A stretch of DNA of 64,000 nt from Suillus spraguei (taxonomy: Eukaryota > Basidiomycota > Agaricomycetes > Boletales > Suillaceae), in NCBI GenBank assembly GCA_016800925.1, contig JABCPU010000172.1, forward strand, positions 62,001-126,000. The letters run 5' to 3'. Shown here in pieces: positions 1 to 10,823 of this stretch; the stretch's first letter is position 1; each line of letters opens with the position of its first letter. The position numbers and the translations under genes are program-made. The notes beneath the pieces were generated by a model. It worked only from the letters and a program-made list of their open reading frames with translations, was not told the DNA's origin and made no database searches.

Positions 1-2048
1 TCTTCTACGTCAGTCAATTTTTGATATATTCTATCCGAGATGATGAATGATGGCTTGGCTTGTGTGCCGGTTAGAACCTCGATGGATACGTTGCGAGCTA
101 TGATATCGCCTTGAAGAAATGAGTACGAAACGTAGCGCCCACTGCCGAGAATAAACATACCAAACTTCCCTGTGCTCGTCAATGGACCCATGAGCAGAGC
201 AAGGGCGACATATCCTTCTAACGGACCAACTGCTGCAGACAGAGGATTTGTGGTCACAGCTTTTAGGTTAGTTTCAAGGGAACTTGTGATGCCCGTTGAA
301 AAAGCCGAAACGGCGTCGGTGTCGACCGTGTCAACGTTCCAGAGTGCCGATCCAGTGATAGATACAAAAGCTCTCCTGACGACGGGCTTCGTGTTGGTCA
401 TCTCCTTCGCAATCACAGTCGTCGCATCTACGGGCACTTTGATATTTGCCTTGAGTATGAAACTGAGATGTGCCGCGATGACCGATGTTAGCACCCCAAC
501 AGCTGCGTCATTTGTTTCCTTAACGAGTAGCTGAGGTACATTTTGGACGACTATGGCCGAGACCTCAGCGCTTGATGGCATCGTAGCGAGCATTGCATAA
601 AGCGTAAGTCGATGCTCTGGGCCCGTAGTTTTACCGGTCTTGGGCAGTGTCAAAACATCCGTGAGGGCTGCACCAACGTTGGCAGAATCGATGTCCTTCG
701 AGATCAGGGCCTTGAAAAGCCCCGTGGCATTCGTGCGCACGACAGGGTTGTTAGACTTGGCGGAGTTAAGGGAGGCAGTGAGGAGTTTTTTGAATGTGAC
801 GGAGTCGAGGTTATGAGAGTACGCAAGTAAAAAATCTGTGATTACTGCAAGCAGTTAGTCCGAAAGTTGACGACCCTAATGTCCATACGTACCACTGAGT
901 GAATATTCTGGTGATCGTAAAAGTGCCTTCTCCATCGTTGGTGATACAGTTGCTGTTAGATCGCTAGAGGTTACGCAAGTTTTTATGAAATCATGAAGCG
1001 CGCTCTGTCATGACACATGTTGAGATTTGATATCAGGTAACAACAGGCACCTTACAGATGAGTGCGATGGAACAGGATTTTTGGACATCACAACGCAAGT
1101 CATATAGAGATCGAGAATGTCATTCTGGCATTGCGTTCAGCAGTACCACACTAGAAGAACATACTCATGTTACCTTAATTGCAGAAGGAATCTGGGTAAG
1201 CGATTCCTCCTTCACATTTTTCAGGCGAAGTGTCACATCCACAGCGGTGCTCAACAACGAAATCTGTATGAGGGGAGTTTGACTAGATTTCGCTTGTGCT
1301 ATGAGTGTCGCCATGAGAGTAGGAAGCGTTTCCGGTGCAGACCGAAGGGCTCTGCGTGTACGGACAAATGCGCTTTTCTGCATAGTTGGTTTTGTTCGCG
1401 TAGAGTGGTTAAGCTGCAAATCAAGAAGTGTCGCGAAGGTCTCGACGAGCACTTTCCACGGAAGGGAATCGGTGAAACCAGGAGAGGATCGTAGACACGT
1501 CGCATAAAGCCCACATGCCCAGCTTAAAAGAACGAAAATATCTGCAGGTGCGTATGTGCTGATATGCCAACATCAGCCACCATCTAGGGTGAGAGATGAG
1601 AATCAGACCTTGGTGAACCACGCTTAGCTATGTGAGAGACTTCGTTCGCAAGCCATCCTAGAACTTGCTCTGTGACTCCCAACTTTTGGCCAGCATCAGC
1701 TGTCTCATCCTTCTCAATCAACGTCATTCCCACTTCCTCGACGGCATCGCGGGAAGCGCCATCAACGTATCGGGGGTATGTTTGCGTCAGGAGTTTGAAA
1801 ACATCCATGATCTGCCTTAGGCTCAATCCTTGAAAACGAACTGAAATTACAATGTTGCTCGACTACTGCAAACTGCAGCACATGCCTCCGTTGGTCGCAA
1901 GCCATAAAAGCTCTTCCTGTAAGAACTGCAGGCGAATTCTGGTACTGCTGGTCAAAAGTCTTCCCTGAGCGATTTGTATAGCCTTTTGCCAGTCCTCCTG
2001 TACGAGATCTCTTGTCCATGATTGTCCGCTGGTATCCTCACCATCCAT
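1..2048 (-). CDS. GCN1: GCN1, N-terminal part (truncated by window start)
   Basis: Gcn1 is the ribosome-associated HEAT-repeat effector that lets Gcn2 sense uncharged tRNA and phosphorylate eIF2alpha. Reading the minus strand from about 2048, the pieces join by short introns: a first exon ending near 1875, then one with TYPRYVDGASRDAVEEVG (about 1630-1840), one with SWACGLYATCL and RTRRALRSAPETLP (1174 to about 1556), one with TVSPTMEKALLRSPE (from 893), and a long exon 1-835 with KKLLTASLNSAKSNN and ending KPSFIISDRIYQKLTD. These match the N-terminal HEAT region of fungal and animal GCN1 in order. A GT..AG intron is clear between 836 and 892. The ATG at 2046-2048 is my best start; open frame continues upstream without an ATG, so a further 5' exon is possible. 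The rest of this gene of roughly 2,600 residues lies left of the window. No frame break seen in the visible part. Confidence 0.88.
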
Positions 2049-2773
2049 CTCGTGCGACAGGTTTGTCGAGACTAGCCACGACTCGATATCGGTTTTTCCT
2101 GAGGACTCCGATCGGCCTAGTCTCTTGAGCTTTGCAAGTGGCGCTTTGTGAGGCAGGATGAAAGCACAGGTTAGTATGTAATGATGCTAACAATATTCTC
2201 GTACTTGTCCGAGTAGGCTCTGCAAAATCAAGAAGTCAAGGAAGTTTGGAGTCACGTGAGGACGAATTGGAATGAATTAGGACACATTAAAAATTATGTA
2301 ATTAATTCACACACTAATTCAATTTGATCATGGATCGAAGCACAAGGAAGTGGAAGCCTGAGGAGAAAAATACACTTATAACAAGAGAATCAAGACATGC
2401 CAGCATCGAGTCTCTTGATTTCTCACCACATTCATCGTCGCTCCTTTGCCTTTGCATCCAGTCAGGCTCATATCACGTTCCGAGCCCTCAAATTACCATT
2501 AATCACGACTTGTCGAGTGGTCAGTAACATCATTGACTACTGGACCTTCCTAATAGGCTAATACGGTCCCTTAGTTCAGGACCGTGCAGGCAGTCGGCTT
2601 ACTTTCAATAAACAGATAATTCAATCTCATCTCGCTCGTTGTCAGCTTGTGTCCGAAAATAAGTCTGTTGTACAACTTGTCATTTTACATCCGGTGAGTT
2701 CATACTGAATATAATAACTTCCGAGTAGCCCATAACCATAAATCAACCGTAGATTCATTGAAGCACTGTATCC
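2049..2773. promoter_or_regulatory. Intergenic region between divergent genes
   Basis: About 0.7 kb separates the GCN1 start (minus) from the next gene (plus), so it should carry both promoters. A CACGTG E-box-like palindrome sits at 2253-2258, followed by an A/T-rich stretch (2280-2320). No convincing gene is visible here. The regulatory role is inferred from position only. Confidence 0.35.
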
Positions 2774-3465
2774 ATGCCTTTTACCGACAACGCGAGTCCC
2801 ACCGATACTTTCACCTCTCCCATTGAGACTGAGACAGGCCTCGACTACGGCCCGCCGACAGCCGGGCATGTTGTAGCTGTAGCCGTGACCGTTGGCGTTG
2901 TCGGTGTCTTCCTGTTTGTACTCATTACATGGCTTCTTCTACGCCTGCGTAGCAAACCAGCTGAAGAGGTTGATACGGCTCCATCCCCCCGCATACGGCG
3001 CATCTTCACATCAGATAATACTCGACCCTCGACTGAGTCCAAGTTCAGTTTCAGTAAGTTTCCCGTACTCAAAAGAAAAGTACCATCCTTATGGCCTTTG
3101 TTTCAGTGCGGAAACCGATTCGAGTGGCTCATCAGCAGGATGATGGCTCTTGGGACTTTTCGGACCCAGACCCGACGCAATTATATGTGCCTCCTGCTCC
3201 GAAATGTCGAGTCTCCCCGCTGTGCGCACCACCACGCTCCAATCGCTCTAGTATATACAAGGGCGAGTTGTCTCCAAATGACTCGGATCTTGAGGCTCCT
3301 CCACCTGCTTATTGCATAGACGAACCATGTGGTCGATGTGTACCCCTCCAACAGACCATCCGCCCCAAGCCATTGCTTACTAGTTTTGCTCAGTTATCCT
3401 TGCCTTCGCCTTCGCCTTGTTCTCATTTTTATTACCTTCGATACTTGAAATTTTGTGTATCTTGA
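2774..3465 (+). CDS. Small single-pass membrane protein, unknown function
   Basis: Two exons, 2774-3053 and 3107-3465, with a 53-nt GTAAGT..CAG intron, give an uninterrupted 212-residue protein. Residues about 1-30 are Ser/Thr/Pro-rich with acidic residues and no clear signal peptide. About residues 31-56 form one strong hydrophobic segment (VVAVAVTVGVVGVFLFVL) followed by LRLRSK, the expected stop-transfer charge. The rest is a low-complexity Pro/Ser-rich cytoplasmic-type tail with the PPAYCIDEPC motif, resembling PPxY ligands of WW-domain proteins. Short Ser/Thr-rich ectodomain plus one helix plus Pro-rich tail is a common, mostly unnamed layout in Agaricomycetes. I do not recognise an ortholog. 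Splicing and frame are clean, so I believe the gene is real. Confidence 0.65.
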
Positions 3466-3989
3466 ACTGTCTTTCGTCAGGTGCCCCTCGTTTGTGACTT
3501 AAAGTTGTTATGACTAATTCATGTACCATACAGAGACCCTATTAGCGCAGCCCCGACACTGCATGCGATCACGATTGTCGATATGTATAACCACACTTGT
3601 ACTTCACACAACTTGTGGTTAATATATCAAAGATTTGCGTTTTCTTCTAATAGCGTTATTAGATGATCGGCAAGTGATCGAGGAAAAACACATTAATGTT
3701 GGTGTGGTCACACGGCTAACAAACTCCAACACATGGCGGATTAATAATTCTTTGCCAGACGGATATCAATAGACTTTTCATCAAGTGTCGATATCAAGTT
3801 CCATCGACATACTCAGTGCATAGGCTTCATGTAAGTAACAATTAGTATACCGCTGCGGTTCTCTCGTTAATCCATGCACGAGATCCCACTCTCAGGCAAA
3901 CTCGGATGACTGGAGCACCCTTTCAGCTATGCGCATACACCGTCATGGTACAAACGACAACTGCTCTTAGATTTCTGACATTCGAAAAT

Positions 3990-4110
3990 TTATACAGCTT
4001 CCAGGGTCCCGATGTTCATCCCATCAGACGCCATGCCTCTGAGGTCCGACGCGACCCTGTTGTGTTCTCCACCGCCTTGCTGTGCCAGCATATGGATAAA
4101 TTGGTGCTTT
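3990..4110 (-). pseudogene. Decayed C-terminal fragment of a HET paralogue
   Basis: Read on the minus strand, this stretch encodes MLAQQGGGEHNRVASD and then MASDGMNIGTLE. The same order with few changes ends the complete HET gene next door: LLAQQRGGEYKRIACD and then MASAYSMDIRTLE. Upstream similarity fades into unrelated codons, so only the last roughly 35 codons of a paralogue remain. It lies just beyond the 3' end of the intact gene in the same orientation, as expected of an eroded tandem duplicate. The open frame around it (3990-4316) is probably fortuitous. Confidence 0.55.
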
Positions 4111-4491
4111 CGGACCGGCGTACGGCAATTGGTGAGAGAAAATATGGAGGGCATGCGAGAAATACCAGAGGGATTAAATTCCTGGCTCGAGATCCATATT
4201 TGACCCTTGAGTTTCAGCTCATGGACGTAGCTATTTAGTATTGACACATAAGGTGTGAAATTTGGATTTACTGGTACCAGTTTGTGTACTGTTACTCGAT
4301 CGTAGCAGGGCGTCACGAAACCGTGGTGCTGTAAAATGGTGATGGCAAGGTATCGAGCAAGTACAGGAGAGTGTTAGTGCATGATAAATACTCCGTCTCC
4401 GACGTCTTTTAATCAAACTACAGGGTATCTATGTACAGATATATATGGTCTAGATACAAATCATGACTGCAGACGGATCTCATCCGAATCT

Positions 4492-6890
4492 TCAAAAAAG
4501 AAAAAGAAACGTACAGCTACAATATTCTAGGGTTCTGATATCCATGCTGTAAGCAGATGCCATATCTTTGACTTCTTTGACTTGCGCAATGATATCGTAA
4601 TCACAGGCGATCCTTTTGTATTCACCACCGCGCTGCTGAGCTAGCAAAAATGCGCTGAACGGCTGTCCGAGACGAGCGATCAATCGCAATGCACGCAAGT
4701 AAGATTCTGAATCAGCCAACTCTTCTTCTCCAGGCAGATCGCCAGTGGACTCGTCAAAGTCATCTAACGGAGACTCGTACTGAGGTAAATTTCTCAAGTG
4801 CTCCGCATGCTCCGGAAAATCGGGCAGCTCGAGGAGACGACGATCCCACGGACGGACAAGTAAGAACGTCTGTCGTGTGGGTCTGAGCCGCGAGAATTGG
4901 ACAAGTCTCTCCTCGGTGGTGATTAGTAGGTCATCGAGCCCGTCCGCCTTGACTGCATATGTGAGTGATGTTTCTTGGGCTGGACAAGGCCTCCATCTGA
5001 CTTCCGTGACACGGAAGGAGATGCAAGGCAAACGCAATCTGCAGTTCGTAAAGCGAGGAGCGTTTATGTTCTCCAGCAGGGTATAAAGCTTCAAAGCTTT
5101 ATCAACGGTGACAGTATGTTGTAGCGAAGAGACTCTTGTCTGAATCTCATCTTCAGACAAATATGGGAGGGTGCATGGAGGAGCTGCGTATGAAAAAATG
5201 TTGGCCGGAAGACAACTATTGAACTCGGACGGTTGGCCAACCCAGTCAAGGACAGTGATATCCCCCGACCGAGCCACAATCTCCTGCAGCAGCCGCCCGA
5301 GGGCATTTTGCGCATTTTCGCCATAAAGGATAGGCAATTGGATACCAAATATGCCAAACAATGAATACGCAATGTCTTCCGGCACAGTGGTGACACGCGT
5401 GGACGCCAATTGGAGTTTGACTCGGGCGTCTCTCATCCCTGACTGGAAGGTATCAAGGGCGCGTGCATCCATGCATGTCGCATCCTCCATCTCGTGCATG
5501 ATCTCGATAGACTCCTTGTGGTTGTGTGAATGATCGCCGAAGTACGGCGTCCAATCCTGTTGGTAGAAGCGAATGGTTTTAGGAGCGAAGAATTCCGGGA
5601 CGGTCCATCCGCGGGTGTTCCGTTCACTCTTCACCAACGCGCCAGACTTGGCCGAAGGCGGAACATCCGACAGGTAGACAATTGTGAGCGCTGAATGATG
5701 AAACCAAACAAATGCGGAGTTGAGAGATTTTTGGAGCTCGACATGATTATTCTGGTCAATGCAACACGTGTCGACCCATGACCAGTGATATCCAGCGTCA
5801 CAAGCTATTTTGCAGAATGACTGTAATTTCATGAGAGCGCCCTCCTCCTTCAACTTATACATGACCTTATCCTGGATGTCGTGAAGCAGCGGCTCGTTCT
5901 CTCCCCATCTGTGAGATAACATGACGTAACGGAAGTACGTCGCCACTGTGTCTGCAATAGTCCCCACTGGAAAGTCTGGATGTGTCATGATCGATGACAG
6001 AAGGTCATTGTACTCTGAGCTTGTTTTGAAGGCGCTTATCTGTGACCCTCGATCACATAAGCACCCTGTAGTGGTGTTGAGCAGACGAAATGGGGCGCTG
6101 TAAAGTTGAGAGTCGATGAACTTTTGAATGTCACTTTCTGCTTTGGGTGGACTGATATACTTCTCGCGCAGCTCTGAGAAAGAGTTGAGCACCTGGACAC
6201 GTCTGTGACTTGGGGCTTACTTCGTATATGTGTATCGTGAGCACTATCGAACTTCGCAAACACAGTGATTTGAGCAGCCTCGATAGTTTGACTGTAGTAT
6301 TGTGCCCCATGAAGCACTGCATGATTTAACTGACATCCAGCATATAACGAAGGCTCGAGCTCGATGAGCTATGTATTGCCAAAGTAAGCATTGGCTAACC
6401 TGGATGAATGTCATGTACCTTTTGGGCATCGAGAAGCACATCATCCCATAACATCTTGTCCAATCTGGCCCTACTGCAGTTTGCAATTGCGGTGCTACAT
6501 GCCGAAGCCAGGGTCCAGGAAGGCTGGGTAGACTTTGTAGTGATTGCGAGGATCTGTAGCAAGAAGTATTTTCAAATCGTGTTATCAAAATCAAGAATGA
6601 AAACATGCCATTGACTTAGAAACTTGAGCTTGACTCGGAGGCTTGGCAGCAACGAAACACGAAATGAGATGACGAAGGGTTGAAAAACTTTTCAGGGGAT
6701 GGACTAGTACGTGTCCAACTTCCTTTCGAGTAAATGTGTCGCACTCCGGTATGAGGGGATGTTCAGTATCGCCCGCTGAAAGAAAGCGTGAGCCGCGATC
6801 GAGCATCTGCCGCGTGAGTGATAGTATGTGACTCTTCAACATCGCGACGCGTTTCCTTGCGGCTAAATTATAAAAAGAGGTTGCTGACAT
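4492..6890 (-). CDS. HET-domain (heterokaryon incompatibility) protein
   Basis: Four exons on the minus strand, 6890-6624, 6553-6419, 6368-6221 and 6173-4492, give an intact 743-residue protein; all phases agree. Introns are 70, 50 and 47 nt. The HET core shows YVMLSHRWGENEPLL, then WSWVDTCCIDQ, then RGWTVPEFFAPK, then IAYSLFGIFGIQLPILYGE, the usual order of HET blocks in the basidiomycete subfamily. The N-terminal part (LAITTKSTQPSWTLASACST) and a hydrophilic C-terminal region of about 250 residues flank it. HET proteins in ascomycetes drive cell death after fusion with non-self; in Agaricomycetes they are large, mostly uncharacterised families. Location is probably cytoplasmic (no signal or membrane segments). 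The intron before exon 4 could be drawn differently, but only this choice has a good branch site (CTCAAC), a pyrimidine tract and the right phase. Confidence 0.85.
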
Positions 6891-7323
6891 CTTGGATAAA
6901 ATTCAAAAAAGGGGCAAAAAGTAGTATGTGATAGACAGCGAGATTGAAGGGAAGAACGAGAAGGTACAATGCAGCTTGTGGAGGTGATGAGCCTTCCCCT
7001 GCTTAAATATGGGTGAGCTTATCATTAAGACCTTACCTATGTAAGGATGCATGTCCATGCCGTTGATCAAGGATTCTCTCGGCTGGGTTTTCTTCTTTCG
7101 GTCGGTCTAACTTATGGTTACTTTGCCGCATCTGGCAGGTGTATGTGCCTGCAATGCCCTCTGGGCTATGGAAAGCCGGAGCACCGTGCTCGTTTTGCCA
7201 GCGACTTTGGTCACATGCAGTTGAGGGACCCCAAACACTGCGTGCAAATAATACTTTGATATAAGCATGTCCAAACAAAACGTGAATCTACAAGCCCCAG
7301 CAAGAAATCTACAAGTCCCAAGA
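6891..7323. other. Intergenic, one near-palindrome shared with 12.9 kb
   Basis: No gene recognised. At 7179-7191 there is the near-palindrome GAGCACCGTGCTC embedded in GGAAAGCCGGAGCACC, whose reverse complement recurs at 12921-12965. The strand upstream of 6890 should hold the HET promoter. Confidence 0.4.
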
Positions 7324-9802
7324 TTAATCTGTCTCCGTCTCTGCTTCGTCAATTTCCAACTTTTCGTAAATTTTCAACTTAAAGCCACTCCATTTACAAA
7401 ACTTGTTGCAATTGTGCTCCTTCTCGAATGTGCTAACTGCACGTTCGATGTTGCATCCCCGAAGATATCATCCTTCCCTTTGTTGACCAGGCTATAGTCC
7501 CCAGTTGAGTTACGAGTAATATTTTAAAATGAAATCACGTACGGATGTGTAAGAACTTGAGGGTCAGACAAAATCTCCAATCCACCTTGGTAATCGGAAA
7601 TGAAAGCGAGACCGCCGGTTTTGGCAAACTGTATGTGTTGCGTGCAAGCTAGAAATTCGGCGATTTCATAGCCAACCTCGTATGGATCAAGCATAGGGTT
7701 GCAATCCATATTATGGATATATTTGATGAAATCATCGGTGATCAACTCTTCGACGAGGTACCCAGCCCGAGGCATGGTCAGTGACTTTGATTTGTGGCCA
7801 GGTTGTGTGTGATCGTGTGACAATGCGAGACCGGCCTCGACAAAACGCAAGCGAGGGATGTGAAAGGGCGGAGTGTCGGATGAATTAGCAACACAATGGT
7901 CTATGTATTCATATGCAAATGTGAGCAATGAGCGTGCCCAGTACAAGACATTGGCTTCTCTGAACAGCTTGGAAGCTCGTCACTTATCGTATAGCGTCCA
8001 ATCGAAAAATTGATCGGGTTTGTGCTGCTGCCTGGAGGGTACTTCTTGTAAAATGGTCGCTTGACAGCGACCTTCTGGCGTGGGCGTGAACCTAAAGGAA
8101 TTTCGGGGGCTGATAAAAGCGTCAAGAACCCAGGATGGGCCGTCTTGAAGCCTCCAACGCCAAGCATGTCGTCCGTCGAGGTCTGAACTGTAAGTCGGCC
8201 GCTGTGGCTCAATTCGGTGTCCGTGCGGAAGGCAGCATGAAGCTTTGGGTCGTCTAAAATGACTGATAGCGGGCGTGTTGGGATGGGGAAGAATTCAATA
8301 TTCTCGTGCTGTATAGTGAGCACTAGGAGGTGTGATGTCAGAGAAGGACTAAGAGTAATAGCACGTACTTACTTTGTCGGACATCTATGTCTGTAGTCCC
8401 ACCAGACTGCAAAACTTCCCGCAGCTGTTCTCGATCTGGAGAACGGAAACCAACATTGGCAGATGCCATTTTCTTGAGGGGAGGCGAGGATGGGACACTC
8501 GCAATCTCACGCTGAAACGGCCGCTTGACTGGCGCTTTGGACAGTGCCGCTTCAGATGGTGCTTCGACTGATGAGATAGTCAACGAATCAGCCTGAGTGC
8601 CAGCCACAGCCAGCGCGCTTGAATGGATGCTCCTTGTCGCAGAAGGTAGAAAGAGCGGCTCAGAAGCCACAGCCAGCGCGCTTGATTGGACGCTTGAATG
8701 GATGCTCCTTGTCGCAGAAGGTAGAAAGAGTGGCTCAGACTGTGAACCCATGCTGAATCGTTCCTAAGGGTATAGATTTTTGGTAAGTATGTACCGGCAT
8801 CGTATAATTGAAAAATACAAACCTCTTCAGCTTTTTCAAGCCACGTTTCGTAGTCCTCCCATTGAGCCGTGGGCACAACGACATACAATAAAAAAATTTT
8901 CGACTTGAATGTCATAGCGCGCAAGCCTTTGCGAGTTGCCTGCGTGCATTGGGAGTAAAAATAAGGCTGACGTGGCGGATGGGTTGATAAATCAACCCAT
9001 CCACCATCTCGAATGACGAATTGGTCCTGGCGCCATGGAAAGCCTGTCGCAAAAGCTTGGATCTTCGGCAAGATGGTATCCAGCGAAAGTGTGATGAGTC
9101 CGGGTGCGTCAATGCGTGCATCAACGTCTTTTCGGCCCTCACATATGTTCTGAAATTCAGAATTCAGAGTTGTCAGTATGCGATAGATGTAGCAGAATCC
9201 ATCTACGTACTCCAAAAGGTATACCACGAGCGCCCTTCCTTCTATTTCCACCTTCCCGAACAGCGGTAATTTCCAAGCTAATAGTCTCCGCTGGGGGTAC
9301 AGCATATGCTTGCTTAGCCCAGCGTTCTCGTTCGGCACCGTATTGTGCATGGTTTACTGAGTAGCCAGGCTGAGCCCAGCTAGAAGGGACAGCTATATCT
9401 GGCCCAGCACTAGTAGCCACTACACGTGGTGGCGGCTGCTGAGCTACCGCTGAGAGATCACATCAGTAAATGTAAAATGGACGCGAGTATGAAATCAATC
9501 AAACCTGGTCTCCATGCAGCATTGATATTTTGCCGGATAACTTGAGCATTGCCTTGAGGGTTCGGACGCTGAGGGTTCGGACGTTGAGCAGTGGGCCTCA
9601 TTGATGTTGCTGCTTTGCCTTGATAGTGCCGGTGACAAGTTGCGCAAACAAAGCGCCCGCGCTGGCCAATGACGATTGTCGCAATGTAGAAACATGGATC
9701 TCCCTTCAAAATCTTTGCAGCACAGGCAGAACGTTCACAAATGAGATCTTCTTTGGCAAACGCATCTTCAGTGAACTGTGACGCAAGTTCGTAGGAGGCC
9801 AT
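7324..9802 (-). pseudogene. Alpha-kinase (MHCK/EF2K type) with two single-base frame breaks
   Basis: Minus strand, multi-exon. The N-terminus has a Cys/His cluster (ERSACAAKILKGD, VCATCHRHYQGK) typical of basidiomycete alpha-kinases, then a Pro-rich linker, a region around QAFATGFPWRQDQFV, a Ser-rich linker with an internal duplication (EPLFLPSATRSIHS twice), and the kinase domain. The domain shows GFKTAHPGFLTLL, KVAVKRPFYKK (nucleotide-binding Lys), EANVLYWARSLL, KTGGLAFISDYQGG and DPQVLTHP. The zinc-binding tail EHNCNKFCKWSGF precedes a stop at 7324. Two steps need a frame change without any intron: near 7971 (DELP to KLFREAN) and near 7460 (IFGD to NIERAVSTFEKEH), each consistent with loss of one base. 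Either this is a young pseudogene or the assembly has two errors; RNA data would decide. Substrates of fungal family members are largely unknown. Confidence 0.75.
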
Positions 9803-9955
9803 GAATGTTGAAGGTGTGAGACGAGGACAGACACGATGAAGGTGCGAGAAACAATATATTTCAATGCAGGATTAAATACGGTCAGTCGCTCAGAACGAGC
9901 GGTCAGAGCCTCTGTGGCCATACTACCTAGTTAGCAAAATGAGAGCACATCTACC

Positions 9956-10075
9956 GGACCGTCAGTAACTCAGAATGAGCATCCAGATGGTGAACGGACC
10001 GTCAGTAACTCAGAATGAGCATCCAGATGGTGAACGGACCGTCAGTAACTCAGAATGAGCATTCAGATGGTGAAC
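9956..10075. repeat. 40-bp minisatellite, three tandem copies
   Basis: Units 9956-9995, 9996-10035 and 10036-10075 are each exactly 40 bp (beginning GGACCGTCAGTAACTCAGAA) and differ at one base (ATCC vs ATTC). A diverged partial unit lies upstream near 9885-9910. Confidence 0.9.
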
Positions 10076-10079
10076 AAGT

Positions 10080-10620
10080 TACTCGGAATGAGTGAGACTA
10101 AGCTAGAGCACCAACAGAATGAGTGAGTGAGACTAAGCTAGAGCGCCAAGTGAGAACACGTACTGGAGCCTCTGAGCATGTGGTGAAGCCGGAGTGGTGA
10201 AGCCCGAGGTTGTTTGCGGCATCAATGGGGCGATTTGCATGGGAGGATTGAAAGAGGGAGGATTGAAAGAGGGAGGATGATGAATTGAAAGAGGGAGGAT
10301 GAAAGAGCGCCATAAACCTCTGTGATTTGATGAACGAAAGAGGCGAGGCATGTAAGTGGTGTGAGGTTTGCGGCATGAAAGAGGCGATCTGCAGTTTGCG
10401 GCATGCACCAGCACAGCTTGCACAATATGAAAGGGGCGATCTAACACCAATGAAAGGCATGGAAGTGCGGCATGAAAGAGGCGATGCGCAATGCGCATGT
10501 AATCCGGCGATCTAACACCAATGAAAGGCACATGGAAGTGCGGCATGAAAGAGGCGATGCGCAGTGCGCAATGCGCATGTGATCCGAGGAGTCGGCGAGG
10601 ACCTTAACTGCACAACTTGA
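10080..10620. repeat. Region of short imperfect tandem repeats
   Basis: Short direct repeats follow one another: GAATGAGTGAGACTAAGCTA type units (10088-10145), GAAAGAGGGAGGAT units (10245-10300), and two copies of a roughly 70-bp block containing GCGGCATGAAAGAGGCGATG (near 10465-10510 and 10535-10585). Open frames here are artefacts of repetition. No gene is supported. Confidence 0.7.
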
Positions 10621-10823
10621 AGTCAGAACAAGGTAAGTCTTTTACAGTACCTATGGACATACCTTGCAAGTTGAGTGATATCCGAGGACCTTAACCAGTG
10701 CGCAAGTCAGAACTTCATCAGAAGTTCAGAACAAGGTAAGTCGGAGGCTTTACTGTGACTTTACGGAGATAATAAATATAACAGCATCGTAAAGTGGGAC
10801 CATACCGTCCTGCACCCCTTATC

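Noticed and set aside
172..1514. Plus-strand open frames over the first 1.5 kb
   Set aside because: They are antisense to GCN1 exons; the minus strand reads conserved GCN1 protein.
6193..6220. A 28-nt intron in the HET gene (GTAAGC to CCAG)
   Set aside because: Too short and leaves the wrong phase; the 47-nt choice ending at 6174 fits branch site, pyrimidine tract and frame.
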